A DNA stretch of 64,000 nt from NCBI RefSeq assembly GCF_041146395.1, contig NC_090989.1, positions 283,060,343-283,124,342 on the forward strand, read 5' to 3'. This DNA comes from Eulemur rufifrons. Taxonomy: Eukaryota > Chordata > Mammalia > Primates > Lemuridae. The notes under the pieces were generated by a model. The model did not search any database. It was not told the DNA's origin and saw nothing but the letters and a program-made list of their open reading frames with translations. The translations under genes were made by a program, and so were the position numbers. Below are positions 41,536 through 54,900 of the stretch, piece by piece; within the stretch, counting starts at the first letter, position 1, and each line of letters starts with the position of its first letter.

Positions 41536-42072
41536 GACCAGGTCCAACCACACACACCCAGGTCCCATCACATGGGACTCAGCCCTGACAATCAGCCAGC
41601 AGCTCCCTTTCCCGTGGGACACCTCAGCACACAGGACAGCTGTGTGCCTTCCGGGAGGTCAGCACAGCAGGCAGCAGGGGCTGCGATTCAGCTGGGACTA
41701 AGGATGGAGGGGAGTGGGGCGCCGGCCACACCCAAAATGGTGTGCCCAGCTGCCCAGGGAGGATGAGAGCCTGTGTGGACTCAGGTGAGAACTCACCCTG
41801 TGACTTGCTGGGGGCTGGAGGGAGGGGGCTGGGGGCATTGGGGAAATTGCAGGAAGACAGCTAACATTCAGCGGGCTCTGTTCTTCCCTGCTGCCCTCAT
41901 TGCCTGGTATCACGCTAGGTGCGGATTTCTTTTATTTGCCTGCTGTCTCCGCTAATCAAATGTGAGCCCTGCGGGTGCCAGGGCTGGCGTCTTCCCTCGG
42001 TTCAGCGTCTGAGCCTAGCACAGGTCTGGCACAGAGCAGGGAGTGGGTGTTAAATGGCACCTGAGTGGATGC

Positions 42073-42415
42073 TGTTTTAGTTGGCTCTGGCTGCTATAAC
42101 AAAAATTCCACAGACTGGGGGGTGTACACAACAGAAAGTTATTTCTTGCAGTTCTGGAGGCTGGGAAGTCCGGGGCCCAGGTGCCGGCAGATACAGCGTC
42201 TGCGGAGCACCCTTTTCCCAGCTTGCTGTATCCTCACACAGCAGAGTAGAGAGCGAACAGCCCGCTTGTCTCCTCTTTTAGGGCACGAAGCCCATATGAA
42301 GGCTCCACACTCGTGACCTAATTACCTCCCAAAGGCCCTACCCCCTAAACCATCACATGGGGGTCAAGGCTTTAACATACAAATTTTGGGGAGGGGGCAC
42401 ATTCAGTCCATAGAA
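42073..42415 (-). mobile_element. LTR-like element (MaLR type)
   Basis: Reverse text GGCTGCTATAACAAAAATTC ... ACCTAATTACCTCCCAAAGG ... ATTCAGTCCATAGAAAG. Its outer end forms part of the inverted repeat with 41.4 kb. Confidence 0.6.
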
Positions 42416-42513
42416 AGATCCTGCTGCAATTCAGCCACCCAGGCTGGGCTGTGGCACTTTACACTCTGAGCCCCTAGTGATGGTCGTGGGTAGTACCTTG
42501 GAGAGGCCCCCCA
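42361..42513 (-). repeat. Right arm of the inverted repeat
   Basis: Reverse-complement partner of 41,371-41,535, about 830 bp away. It overlaps the end of the LTR-like element at 42,073-42,415. Confidence 0.75.
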
Positions 42514-42692
42514 GCCGGGAACGGGTGGCCTCTCGCCCCGTGAAAGGGGTGACGAGTGAGGAGGAGACCTGCTTTGCAGTGAATGCACCTCCAGTAACTT
42601 GAGAAAAGAAAAATTGCCCCACTTGTGATGGAAAATTACATGACTCAAAAGTGGATCCTGAAATGGTTTGGAAACTCAGATTCTCTGTCCTC

Positions 42693-42955
42693 CTGTATTA
42701 GTTTCCTATGGTGGCTGTAAAACATTGCCACAAACCAGGTAGCTTAAAACCCAACAACAATTTATTCCCACAGTTCTGGAGGCCAGAAGTCCAAAATCAA
42801 GGGGACAATAGGATTATGCTCTCACCCAAATGCCCTCCACAGCATGTGATAGCAAACTCATTCCTGTGATAGTGACATTAATCCATTCATGGGGGCAGAG
42901 GGATTAAGTTTCCAGCACATGAAACTTGGGGGACATATTCAAACCATAGCAGATA
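42693..42955 (-). mobile_element. LTR-like element (MaLR type)
   Basis: Reverse text starting TGTATTAGTTTCCTATGGTG and ending CATATTCAAACCATAGCAGA; shorter and more diverged than its neighbour. Confidence 0.55.
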
Positions 42956-43354
42956 CCCTGAAACCAGGCGGAGAAAGTGCCCTCTCAGTGCACATATATT
43001 AAGTGTGACCATTGCCTGCTCTGAATGGTGCAAGGTTTGGGGAAAGTCATAGCTGCTTCTTTAACTGGATTCCTGATCCCTCTTGGCCTCTCTCTGCTCC
43101 CAGCCTGGCCTTACTGCCCTAGCCACACCTCTGACTTCCCCTTGTTGCACAAGGCAGGACCAACTAGCTGTCCTCCAGAAGGTTGGTCTAATGCCCTGGG
43201 GTTGGTTCTTTGTCTTCCCTGCACCCACAGCCCCTCTCTTCAGCTCCTGTGCACTACGGGGACATAGCCCTCTCTGATAAGCCTTGACTTAGCATCCCTA
43301 TGACCATGCCCTGACCTAGGGTCTGGCTCGAATTGAAGGATCACATGAGTCAAG

Positions 43355-43640
43355 TGGCCTCATTCACTTGTTCAGTATTTCCTGAGCACCTGCTGGCCTG
43401 GGCAGACAGTGGCAAACCAGACAGACATGGTCCGTGCCCTCAGGGAGCTGACACTCTAGTGGAAGAGAAAAGCAAAGAAAAAGGAAAAAAAACCCAGTGC
43501 TTCGGGCTTCGTGACTGGGTGAGTTTGGGTGTCGTGGGCACAGAGGATAGCACCAACCTTGTCTTTAGAGGCCAGGGAGCATTTACCAGGCTCATCCTAA
43601 AGGATGAGCAGTCAGCCAGGTAGTAGGATGAGGAATGGGT
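43355..43640 (-). repeat. L2-like element
   Basis: CATTCACTTGTTCAGTATTT, then ACATGGTCCGTGCCCTCAGG GAGCTGACACTCTAGTGGAA-type text. Confidence 0.6.
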
Positions 43641-44599
43641 GGGAGAGTTATTGGAGACAGGCAGAGTGAGATTTCATTCTAGAAAGATCACTCTTGCTTC
43701 CAGGAGAAAGATTAGTGCAGACAAAACTAGAGTGTGGGTTCATTAATGTTCCAGGTGGTTTGGAATCAACTTTGCAGGCTCAGAAACTCAATTCCTTCAA
43801 TATCCAGCGGTGGGGGTACTGCATTTAGCAAATAAAAATACACCTAGCTAAATCTGAATCTCAGATAAACAATGAATAAATGTTTGGATATTAATATATT
43901 CCAAATATTGCAACAAATTCAAATTTAACTGGGTCTGATATTTTATTGGCCAACTCTATCTATAGTGACAAAGTCTTCAAGACTGACTCATGGGTACTAA
44001 ACTCAGAGGGGTCTGATGTAAATACACCAATTTATTGATTTACAATTGCAGACAAGGGTAAAATATACATACTCAGATTCTCCTTTCGGGAAAATTAAAC
44101 CATCAGAAGATTGTTTGGTGAGCACAGAATGAGAAGGACAGATGTTTGAAAGGAAATTTTATCTCAAGGTATGGAAAATTCTAGAGAATTACTCTGGCCT
44201 TACGACACAGAATTATCTTTGGTGGCAGAATGGGCAGTACCCAGTGGAGAGGCTGGTCAGGGACTACCAAGTCCTGGTGTGCAGCTCCTTGTAGAAATGT
44301 ACGGTTCTTCTGGCTCGTCCATAGCTTGCTGTTGGTTGATTCCTCATTGTACTCTCAGCAGGGCGCTTTCTTTCAAAGATTCAGGGCTCCTGGCTGAGCC
44401 TTCCAATTACAATATAATGACATATATTTTACATACAGGTTACACTTTTTTTTAAAAAAAAAATTTATTTAGTGGGTTTTGCAGCCTTTTTTTTTTTTTT
44501 TTTGCATTCTTAGATCTATCTAGAATGATGAGGTAATCTTTTGATTCAGAAATCATTTCAGAAACTTGGGGTACCCATACCCCAAGGGGTCACGTGCTC

Positions 44600-45100
44600 T
44601 AACTTTTATCTCCCAATATCCTCAAATCCTGTCCCTTCCTTCGCTTCTCACTGTCGCTTCCCTGACCCCGGGCCGCATCCCTTGCCTTGATTATGCAGCC
44701 TCTGAGTTGGTTTGAGTCCACTTTTGTTCTCTGATCTCTTCTCCCCGCAACAGCCAGAGAGATCTTTCCAATGCATACACGGGATCATAGCCCTGCCGGT
44801 GTACACCTTCAAGGGCTCTCCACCGCACTCGGAAACAGCAACTGCCAGGCCCGTCCTTTTCATGACCTATCTGGCCTGTGTCGGCCTCTGACCCCTCACC
44901 TCCCCCACTTTGCTCAGAGTTCTCCCTCCTGTCACTTCTAGAAGGGGCCAAGCTCCTCGCTTCAGGGCTCCGCATCAGCCGTCCCCTCGGCGCCTCCACA
45001 CAGCCGCTTCTCAATGCTCTTCCCCCCGTCAGGTTCTGAGTAGTGCCCAGCACACAGCAGACGCTTGATGCCCGCCTGCCTAACGAACGAACGGGGGACG
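44600..45100 (+). repeat. L2-like element upstream of GTF3C5
   Basis: Old L2 3' region text (CTTCAAGGGCTCTCCACCGC, TAGTGCCCAGCACACAGCAG, AACGAACGAACGGG end). It abuts the GTF3C5 CpG-rich promoter. Confidence 0.55.
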
Positions 45101-45339
45101 CCCGCAGTTCGCCCCAGCTCAGGCGACCGCGCTTCGGGGTTTTCTGTGTGGAGGTGGGGCGAGCATTTAGCGCACAATTCGCTTGCTCGCCATTTCCGCA
45201 TCCAGCTCCCCGCGGCCTCCCTGCAGGCGCCGTCAGAAACCTCGTCCTGGGGAGGATGGAGGCAGCCGGGAGCTAGAGAGCCTGAGCCATAACAAAATCT
45301 CTTCTTGGTGGACCCGACCCGGAAATCAATTCTCGGCAG

Positions 45340-45844
45340 GAACCTCTCCCCACGGAAGGAGGCGGGCCGGAAGTCTGTCTTGGGCCCGCCCCCGAGCTGT
45401 CATTGGGAGAATCCTCGCAAGAAGGCGGGTACTTGGCCAAGTCTTGGTTCCGTATTGGCTAAAGTCTATGGAGAAGGAGGAGAAGGTGGAACCTGGCTTC
45501 CTCCGGAACTTTCATTGGCTAAAATCTCGGCTTGGCCCTCGAGTTCTCATTGGCTAAAGTCGAGGGTGGTGTCTTACTGTCCGCGTCCCCCGCCGGCTTG
45601 TGGGAGAGACAGGTTCTGGCCCCGCCCTTCAGACTAATCTAGATTTTAAACAAAAAGTTAAGACATGGTGGTCGCCTCTCGGGTGTTTGCTCCCCGGGAG
45701 GGTTGAGTCTCGCTGAGCTCGGGGAGTTAGGGAGACTCAAGCGGTGAGAGAGCCCGGAACGAGTCTTTCGCGGAACCATTGAGGCGAGGCCTCTGGGAGC
45801 ACTTTGAGAGACGAACCGTGGCGGGCCGGGCCAGACCGACAGGG
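45340..45844 (+). promoter_or_regulatory. GTF3C5: GTF3C5 CpG-rich promoter and 5' UTR with four CCAAT boxes
   Basis: GC-rich, CpG-rich sequence with no TATA box. Four inverted CCAAT boxes (ATTGG) point the same way at 45402-45406, 45454-45458, 45514-45518 and 45549-45553; the last three share ATTGGCTAAA. ETS-like CCGGAAG occurs near 45367. This is the layout of a housekeeping NF-Y/ETS promoter. Transcription probably starts between 45,570 and 45,800. Confidence 0.75.
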
Positions 45845-45997
45845 ATGGCGGCGCAGGCGGCCGATGCGAGGCTAGGGGCTGCAGTGCCCGTGGAGCTGCG
45901 GCGGGATCGGCGCATGGTGTGCGTGGAGTACCCGGGCGTGATACGCGACGTGGCTAAGATGCTGCCGACTCTAGGCGGCGAGGAAGGCGTCTCCCGT
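45845..45997 (+). CDS. GTF3C5: GTF3C5 exon 1 (coding part)
   Basis: Residues 1-51, phase 0 out, donor CGT|GTAAGA at 45998. It encodes an Ala-rich start and the first barrel strands ([11 protein letters not shown]). It lies in CpG-rich sequence contiguous with the promoter. Confidence 0.96.
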
Positions 45998-48900
45998 GTA
46001 AGAAGCTGAGAATCTCCAGAACACCGGGGGAGGGATCGAGTCGCGGGACAACGGCCCAAGGGGCGGGATCTCTCGGGGCATGTGTGGTTTCCTTGGCAAC
46101 GGAGAGTGTAGCTGGCTCTCGGGCGCCCGGTGGGCGGGGGCTTTGCTTTCCGTGATCGTGGGCAATCGCGAGAACGGAAGGAAAGGACTGTAGGGGAGAT
46201 CCTAGGGGCTCTTTTACATCCCATCTCCAAGTATGAGCCGCAGCCTCAGCATCCGTGCCATGAACGCAGCTCAGTAATAGCTGACATTTTATCCTGTGCC
46301 AGGCACGCTTCTAGGTGCTTCACTTACATTCCGTCTTTCTTAGAACCCTACCATGTAGGAACTGTCAGTGTCTGCGTTTTACAAGGGCATGAACACGGCT
46401 TGTTCAGCCTCACACAGCAAGTAGGGGAGATGAGATGAAGGTCTGTGTAAGTTCTCTACATGACCAAATCTTTAAATGTCTCTTCTTTAGAGAGCTTTTC
46501 CCTGACCACCCTAACTAGAGTGGTCTCTAGCAGTTATCTGTCCCTTCATCCTGTTAATTCCAATCTGAAATTATGTTTTCACTTTTTTATTGTCTGTCTT
46601 GGTCCCTTGGCCCTGAGATAGTAAACTCCATGAGAGCAGGGACCTTTCTTGTTCTCTTCTGTACTCCTAGCGCCTAGTTCTATGAATATATGTTGAATGC
46701 ACAATTGAATCTTCACAACAGTCTAGTGAGTTAGATACTATTTTTGTTTCATTATTCAGATAAAGACACAGGTAAGAACAGTTGGATCAAACAGCTCCTA
46801 CATGGTACAGTGGGGATTTGAACTCATCCATGCCTTCTGAGTTCTTAACTGCTGCTTCCTCATCCTTTATGAATATTGAAAAGCCCTGAACTCATCTTTA
46901 AGGACAGGAAGCCAATAGAGCCCCAGTCATTCATGTTTTGTTCTTTTTATACTGACTTACTCACTTCACTTGTAGCCTTGATAAAACCCTTACTCTCCCT
47001 AACTGCCCAACTACAGTGTGAGCCCAGGAAGGGACCTTCATTCATTAATTCTACTCATGTTTCTCGAGCACCTTCTTTGTGCGAGGCCCACAGCCGGGTT
47101 CATTCCCCCGCATCAGGTCTCAGGGATGTGTGTTTCATGAGAAGAGGGATTCCAGACAACCTTAATTCTTTCCCTAGGTAGTTCCTGAGCACTTCCCAAG
47201 GGCCCTGCCCTGTCCTGGGTGGTGACGAGCCAGCACACTAGCACATGCATGATTTGGTCCTGGTGCACATTGGTGGTGCCTTCATCCACACACATCTGAC
47301 ACTCATTTCGTCTCTCTTACTCGATGTAGGGCAAGCATTTATTCGTATATAGGTGGCAAGTGTTGAGTATTTACCATGAGTTAGGCCCCAGGCTAAGTGA
47401 TTGATGCATATTTAATCATCTTAATAGCCCTATGAGATAGGTACTATTCTTAGGGTTTTCAAGGAGAAGGACCAAAAAGGGTCTTGGTATTCAATCTCGT
47501 ATGCTTGAAAAGCTATAGGTCAGCACGTCAGAGCCAAAATGGTTATTACTGATTGATTTACTCTCCTTTGGACCTAGAAACATTTGCATATGAGACTGAA
47601 TACCAGGACCCTTTGGGATTGGTAGTTCCTAGAGTGGGTAGCCCTAGACAAATTGCTCAAGCTGCCCCCCTCCCCTCCCCCAAGCCTCAGTTACCTCAGA
47701 GTTAAACTCAAGGGTAAAAATACCTCCTACGAAGTGTTGCCAGAAGACTCGCATGAGGCCCCACACTGAACAGGCACTTGATAGACAGTGGCTTTTATGT
47801 AATTAGTGGTTGTTATCGCCAACTTTACAACCTCTCTTTATCCTCATTTTCTCCACTACATAAAAGCTAAGATATTTGGGTTTAAAAAATGAGTCTTTAG
47901 GAATTAAGAGCTCAGAATGAAACTCAAGCCTCCTGGCCCTTCCTGGGTCACCTGGTTCACCATCGAGCTTTTGGTGAGAGAGGAGCAGCTCCTTCTTGGC
48001 TGCTTAGCTGGTCACTGCCTTACCCTGTCGTCTTTGGCCTTGGCACAGATCTATGCAGACCCCACCAAGAGACTGGAACTGTACTTCCGGCCCAAGGACC
48101 CGTACTGCCACCCCGTGTGTGCTAACCGCTTCAGTACCAGCAGCCTGCTGCTCCGCATCAGGAAGAAGACAAGGCGGCGGAAGGGGGTGCCAGGCGCCGA
48201 GGCCCACCCCGAGGTCACATTTGACATGGAGATCCTTGGCATCATCTCCACCATTTACAAATTTCAGGGTAACTATGAAATCTGCTTTTGCAGCATGGGT
48301 TATCTCATGGCTTGCTATCTCAACTGCCTGTAGGAACCCTGTGGTCATCTGCACACATGAAGTGGGCCAGGGTATGCCAGGCATGGGGGGCAGGGGTGCG
48401 GGGAACAGCAGACAGAGGCCCCATGCAGGTGTCAGCCTTTCTTCCTCCACTTCCAGCTGCAGGCTCACTGACCTTCGACATACTCAAGCTAGAGATGTAG
48501 AGTTCCATGAGAAATCTCCTAATTGCTAATAAAACCATTATGTGGGGCCAAATAAAGCTGGTCAGTTTTTGCCCCCATGTTTTATTTATTTATTTTATTT
48601 ATTTATTTTTTTTTTTTTTGAGACAGAGTCTCACTTTGTTGCCCAGGCTAGAGTGAGTGCCGTGGCGTCAGCCTAGCTCACAGCAACCTCAAACTCCTGG
48701 GCTCAAGCAATCCTCCTGCCTCAGCCTCCCGAGTAGCTGGGACTACAGGCATGCGCCACTATGCCCGGCTAATTTTTCTATATATATATTTTTAGTTGTC
48801 CATATAATTTTTTTCTATTTTTAGTAGAGACGGGGTCTCGCTCTTGCTCAGGCTGGTCTCGAACTCCTGACCTTGAGCGATCCACCCACCTCGGCCTCCC

Positions 48901-51900
48901 AGAGTGCTAGGATTACAGGCGTGAGCCACCGCGCCCGGCCGCCCCCATGTTTTAGAACCTCCTCTTGGTCTTGACTACTGCTGGTCTTGCTGGCCGCCTC
49001 CTCCAAAGCCTTCCCAGCTCTCTCTGCCCCTTGGGACCTCATGCTCCTTTGAACTCTTAACAGACTGCATGTCTCCCATGGGCTCTTCAATCAAGTTCCC
49101 TACATACAGGGAACCCCAGTGAGGAGGCTGTTAGGTGGAGCAGGGGGCGGGGTAGGAAAGAGCACGGGCTGTGGCAGTGTGCGTACCTGAGCTCTGCCAG
49201 GTCCTCTGGGCAAGAGCTTTGGCTTCCCTCAGCCTCAGTCTCCTTGTCCTGCAGTGAGGGCTGCAGGACCCTGAGTCCGGTAGGCCCTGGAGGAGCTGCG
49301 GAGATGATGCCTGCTAAGGGGCTGGGCCCAGGCACCTGGCAGGTTACTGGCCTTAGAAATGCCTGTGGTGACAGCTGCAGTTCTGAGACAGAACCTGGAA
49401 GGAATAAAGATTGAGAAAGGAAAAGGGGAAAAAGAAAGTGAAAAGAAGGGAAAACAGGACCCAGGGTCCCATGGGCTGGGGCATTTTGAATGTCCGTCAT
49501 TTTGGTGGAACATGGTCTTCACCAAAGAGGGCTGTTCTTTGTGGGACAAGGTTTTCCATGTGATTCATAAAATCTCTTCTAGCCGAGGCAATAGAGTGAA
49601 ACTCTGTCAACAAAAAACAAACAACCAAAAAAATGAAAATGTAAAATTTCACGCTTCATATTTTCATCTCTCTCGTGAGCCAGCACCTTGCTACTCTGTG
49701 TGTTCCTGCACCGGCAGCGTCAGCTCACCGGGGAGCTTGTTAGAAATGCAGAATCTCAGAATCTGCGTTTAGCAAGATCCCAGGTGATTCACGTGCATAC
49801 TGTGTCTTAAGCACCGACCTAGACTTTATCCTCACCTATCGCATGGCTCCCCAGTCCCGCTAAAATAATTTTTATATAAGTGACTTGGAGAGCACTGAGC
49901 CAAATTCACAGAAGCATTTGTAAGGTACAGTTTCAGCTCCTGCCACTGTTTCCTGGCAGCCTGCGCCGAGCGGCCCATTCAGCACGTCCCTGAGAGGATG
50001 TGGGCGTAGATGCACAGCAGCCGCCCGTTTCGGGATGGGCATTCCTGGCGACAGCATCTGCCATCTGCCCACTTCCCTTCCCAGGAATGTCCGACTTCCA
50101 GTACTTGGCTGTGCACACGGAAGCAGGTGGCAGGCACACGTCGATGTATGACAAGGTGCTCATGCTGCGGCCCGAGAAAGAGGGCTTCTTCCACCAGGAG
50201 CTGCCGCTGTACATCCCCCCACCCATCTTCTCCCGGCTGGACACCCCAGTGGACTACTTCTACCGACCAGAGACGCAGCACCGGTAAGGCCCCTCCACAC
50301 TGCGGCATCGGGGTCAGAGGGCCTGGGTCCCAGGCTGGACTCTGCCACTCACTAGTTGGGCAGCCTCAGACATGCCACTTCGTCTCTCAGCCTTAGTTCT
50401 CCATCCTGAAATGGGATGACAGCAGTACCTACCGAACAGAAGTATTAGGATTGAGTTTATTTATCTATCTATTTAGAGACAGAGTCTCGCCCTGTCATCT
50501 AGGCTGGAGTGCAGTAGCGTGATCAGAGCTCACTGCAGCTTCCAACTCCTGCCTCAGCCTCCTGAGTAGCTGGGACTACAGGCGTGTGCCACCACGCCTG
50601 GCTAATTTTTTCTATATTTTGTAGAAATAGTCTCACTATGTTGACCAGGCTACTAGGCTAGTCTTGAACTCCTGGCTTTAAGCAATCTTCCTGCCTCCAA
50701 CTCCCAAAGTGCTGGGATTATAGGCATGAGCCACCACGCTTGGCCAGGATTGAATTTAAAAAGCACATGTAGTTCTCAGTGCAGGGCCAAGTACAGAATG
50801 ACTCCTTCGTAGGTGGTGGCCTGTGTCGTAGGTGGTGGCCTGTGTCGTCACAAGATCAGCTTCACTCCCAGGGACTCCTACAGCACAGAGAACTTGGCTG
50901 TGGGGCTTGAGGGCTCTTGCTGAAAAATGTCCTTTTTGGTTTAATCCCCTGGTCATTGCTGACCAGCTACTCTCTGGACCTTGCTGTCACCAGTAATGAC
51001 ACTACTTAAGAAAGGCCACCTGTGAATGTCCCACTCTGACCCCAGGCCTGTCGCACTTCCTACGCTCCTGGAAGAGATTTCATGGCCATCTTCATAATCC
51101 ATCCTTCCTCTGCCCATCTCCTTTTGCCACACTCACCTGCAAAACCTCAGGCCCCAGTCATCCCACCTGTTTGCCATCTCCTGGCCTGCCCTGTGGCTGG
51201 AGGTGGCTTCAGAGAACCGTCCAACCCCTGGCCCATCTCCTGGTGCCATCTTCCTCAAGGGTCTCTGACTTTCTACACAGATCTTGCCTATTGTGTACTT
51301 GGGTACGGTCTGCGTTCCCTCTGGAATGTAAACACCTGAGGACAGGCACATGGTGTCTCTGGAATCGGTGGTTTCTTTTACAATGAGGGTCGTGAGAAGC
51401 CAGATGGACGTGGCTCATAGCCTGTCCCCCACCCGCCTCCACCCCCCAAGGGCACATCCCTATCAAGACCGCATGTAATTCAAATGAAATGAATTCTTTA
51501 ATTTAGACGCTCTCAACGTAATTCGAGCCCCCAGAGGTTGTTGGAAAGGCAGGCCTGGGCATTGTCAAATGTTGGTTTTTATGCTGGAGACCAGCCCACA
51601 TTGACACGAAGGAATAGGATTTCCTTTGCATAAAAGCCAAGACTGAATAGTATGGGGGAAAACAATGACGAAAACGAGTTTGAAAGACCCCAACTTGAGA
51701 TGAATAATGTCCACCAGCTTCACTACCAAGCGTCCCGCATGCTGTGGAGCGGGGCTCTGTGTGTGCCTTACCTGCTCACAGTGACTCCCCAGGGTCCCGT
51801 CACCCCCGCTGCGCACGCGAGGAGGTGAGAACTTGGGCTCAGAGCCCACGTCCCACCGTCTTCCCCACTCCCTGGCCTTGCGCATTGCTCAGTGCCACAC

Positions 51901-54900
51901 TGTTATTTTTGTGAGCTTTACTTTTTAAAATTACATACAAAGAGGCAATTTTTAAAACACTTTCTCATTTTAACATAAGCTCCCTGAAGGTAGTGATTTG
52001 GCCTGTTTTGGCCTCACTCATACCCCCGTGCCCAGGGCAGGGCCTGGCCTGCGAGAGGCACTCGGTGAGTCTCTGTGGGCCCGGTGCGAAGATTTGGGGA
52101 GCAAGGACAGCAAAGGAAAAAGATTAAAACTTGCCTGCAGGGTGCTGTGTGGTGAAGAATGGCTCCGTAGCACGTTTTAATCTTCCAAAAACGCAGCCTT
52201 CAGGAGAGTGGGCTCTGAGGACTGACGTAGCACACGTCCCAGGGCCTCCCTTGCTCTGTGGAAAAGGCAGGTGTTACACCAGATTTTGTGGAATTTGTGG
52301 AATAAAAATAAATTGTGGTTTGATAATAGAAGCCTAGAAAAGTTTGGAAGATTGGGCTCAGAACACTTTTCTCTCAGGGGGTGGGAGGACTTTCTCGTTC
52401 CTCATTAAATATTTCCTTCAACAAGTCCTGACGGAACCTGGGTCATGGCCCAGGGCGCTCTCTGGAGCCTTGGGTCCCTGGACCACATGGCAGATGAGGG
52501 ACCGCTCAGGGGCCAGGGAGCCAGAGAGAACACAAGGAACAGATGGGTGCCGGAAGTGACAGGCAGTGGGTCGGATGGGGCAAGCCGGTGGAACCGGGCT
52601 GAGGGTGGACCTCGGAGGAGTTGACACCTGAAACAGACTTGAGAGAGAACGGAGCTGGGCTGGTGAAGCTCCAGGGAGAATGTTCTAGACCGGGGGATCT
52701 GCACATGCAAAAGAAGCGTCAGGAGACTGGTGCCCCAGAGCAGAGCGAGCTGGGGAGAGTGGCAGGGGAGGGTCTCGTAGACCATGGTCGGAGGCTTAGA
52801 TTTTATCCTGAGGAGAAGGTGTATTGTTCTCTGCCTTTGAAAAGTGGTATGGAAAGTTCTAACATACCTCAGAGCGTGGCCTCCGCGTGCCCATCACGTG
52901 CTTCCCCGGTGAGCAGCATTCTGCGCTCATGTCCTCCTCCCCGCCACCCCGGCAGCTCAGCACGGCCTCCAGAAGCAAGCCGTGCGCGTCTCCAGCAGGG
53001 GAGGACTCGTGTTTCAAGCCTGCCTGTGATCCGTGTCGTACCGAACACGTGACAGTGCCCCCTGATACCAGCCAGACCCTGTTCCCGTTCAGTTTGTCCT
53101 GATTGTCTCAAAAGCAACTTAGGAGCCAAACAAGGTCCACACACGTTGCTTTTGATTGATTACTCGCAGGTCTGTTTAACATGTAACATCCCCTGCCACC
53201 CCCACCCCCCCCTTTTTTCTGATTGTAAGAGTAAATTACGCTTGTTAGGAAAGAAAAAAACTATGGAAATATATAACTAAACAGAATCAGGTCACGTCAC
53301 CTGGCTGCTGAAAACCTTGCCTGTAGAGTGCATGTGGAATGATAGGATCTTCTGATATATTATACTTAGTATGAGAGTTTTAAGCAGGGGGTGATACGAT
53401 CCCTTTTTAAAGTTACATATTTTAAAGTTACATATTCTAAAATGTTTTGATCCCCCCCCCCCCAGCAATTTACTCATCAGAATCAAACAAAAATATACAG
53501 AAGAACAGAGCGCCCTCTAGGCTGCTGCACCTGGTGCTGGATGGCAGCCTCCGAGTCACCGCTGTGCCCCGGGGGGCCAGCAGACAGCTGTTCCCAAAGG
53601 AAGGCGGGCAGCTGCCCTTGGCCCTGCTTCCTCCCCATGTGGGTTCTTGGTTTTCCACCATGTGGGAAGAGCCTGCCTTTTCTCCCAGGGCTGCTATCGA
53701 TTCTTATGCTCTGCTGGCCTTCCCGGCTGCCCAGGACTGGCAGGGAGGAGGCCTAGCCGCCCCTCGTGGGCCCCTCCCTGGGTCTGGGGAGGTCAAGCTT
53801 ACCAGGCTGGCAGAGGACAGGCTGGGAGGCTGGCCTGACAGTGTCCCTCCTGCTGAAGGACGTTGAGCCCCTCCTGTTCCTTAGGGGAGCCCTCCAGGGT
53901 GGGCCTGCTGACCTTGCCGTTGGCACCCCTCAGGCCCTGCCAGCAGTTCTCCACGCACTTAGAATCACGGTGACACACCCAGACCACAGCCTGAATCTGC
54001 CAGGGGAGGCGGCTGTGGGCCTCTCCCTGCAGGGACGGGCACAGGCGGGCTGCCTGGCTTTCCTTCTTGAGGGTGTCTTTGAAAACAGGATAATGTTGCA
54101 CCCATCTGGGGTGGTTTCTAATGGAGGCACATAAAAAAAAATCTCATCTTTTAAATTTTGTTACCCAATGCGCAAGTCACTTCGTTATTCTGTGTATGTG
54201 TGTGTGTAGAAAATTAGGTGTTAATCACCTGAATGAAATTATGTGATGTCCAGGACATACTTTAATGTATTTCAAAATGATTTAGTGGGTTGGGGCAGAG
54301 TGTGGGTGAAACAAAATCAGCCACGTGGTGATAATCGTTGTAGCTGGTGATGGGCTCACGGGGATTCTTTATCCCGGTATCCCTGCTCCTTGTAAGTTTG
54401 ATGTTTGATATCCAGTGTTAGAGAGGTCACCACTACAAGTATTTCAGGAAAGACATCTGCCTAAGTGTATCCTGTGCCAACACAGAGAGAGAGTGTTCTA
54501 GAATCCTTTTTTTTTTTCTTTTTGAAGATTTTTTTAGAGCAGTTGTAGGTTCACAGCAAAATAAGAGGAAGGTACAGAGATTTCCTATATAACCCCCGCC
54601 ATGTACGGCCTCCCCCACGTCAGCACCCCCGCCAGAGTGGTGCCCTTGTCACGATGACAAACCCACCGTGATACTGCTCTGGGCAAGTTTCCTAATCTTT
54701 GTGGCCTCAGCTGCTTCATCAGAAAATTGTTCCTTCTCTATAGGAGTGTTTGGAGAGTTAAATACATGAGTCACATAAAAGTTAATGTTGGTAAGTATAG
54801 CTCTTGTCACTATTTTGACAGCGGATCGTGTTCTCCGTGTGGCTGAGCCTTAAGCGATTTCACCGTTCCTGGCTGATGGGCATTTAGAGTGTGTCCGGTG

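Noticed and set aside
48053..48529. 158-aa + frame over GTF3C5 exon 2
   Set aside because: Shadow of exon 2 in another frame; the IYADPTKR frame is the conserved one.
53452..53470. C-run followed by CAG, resembling a splice acceptor in GTF3C5 intron 3
   Set aside because: The downstream sequence does not fit the GTF3C5 frame, and exon 3 joins exon 4 in phase without it.
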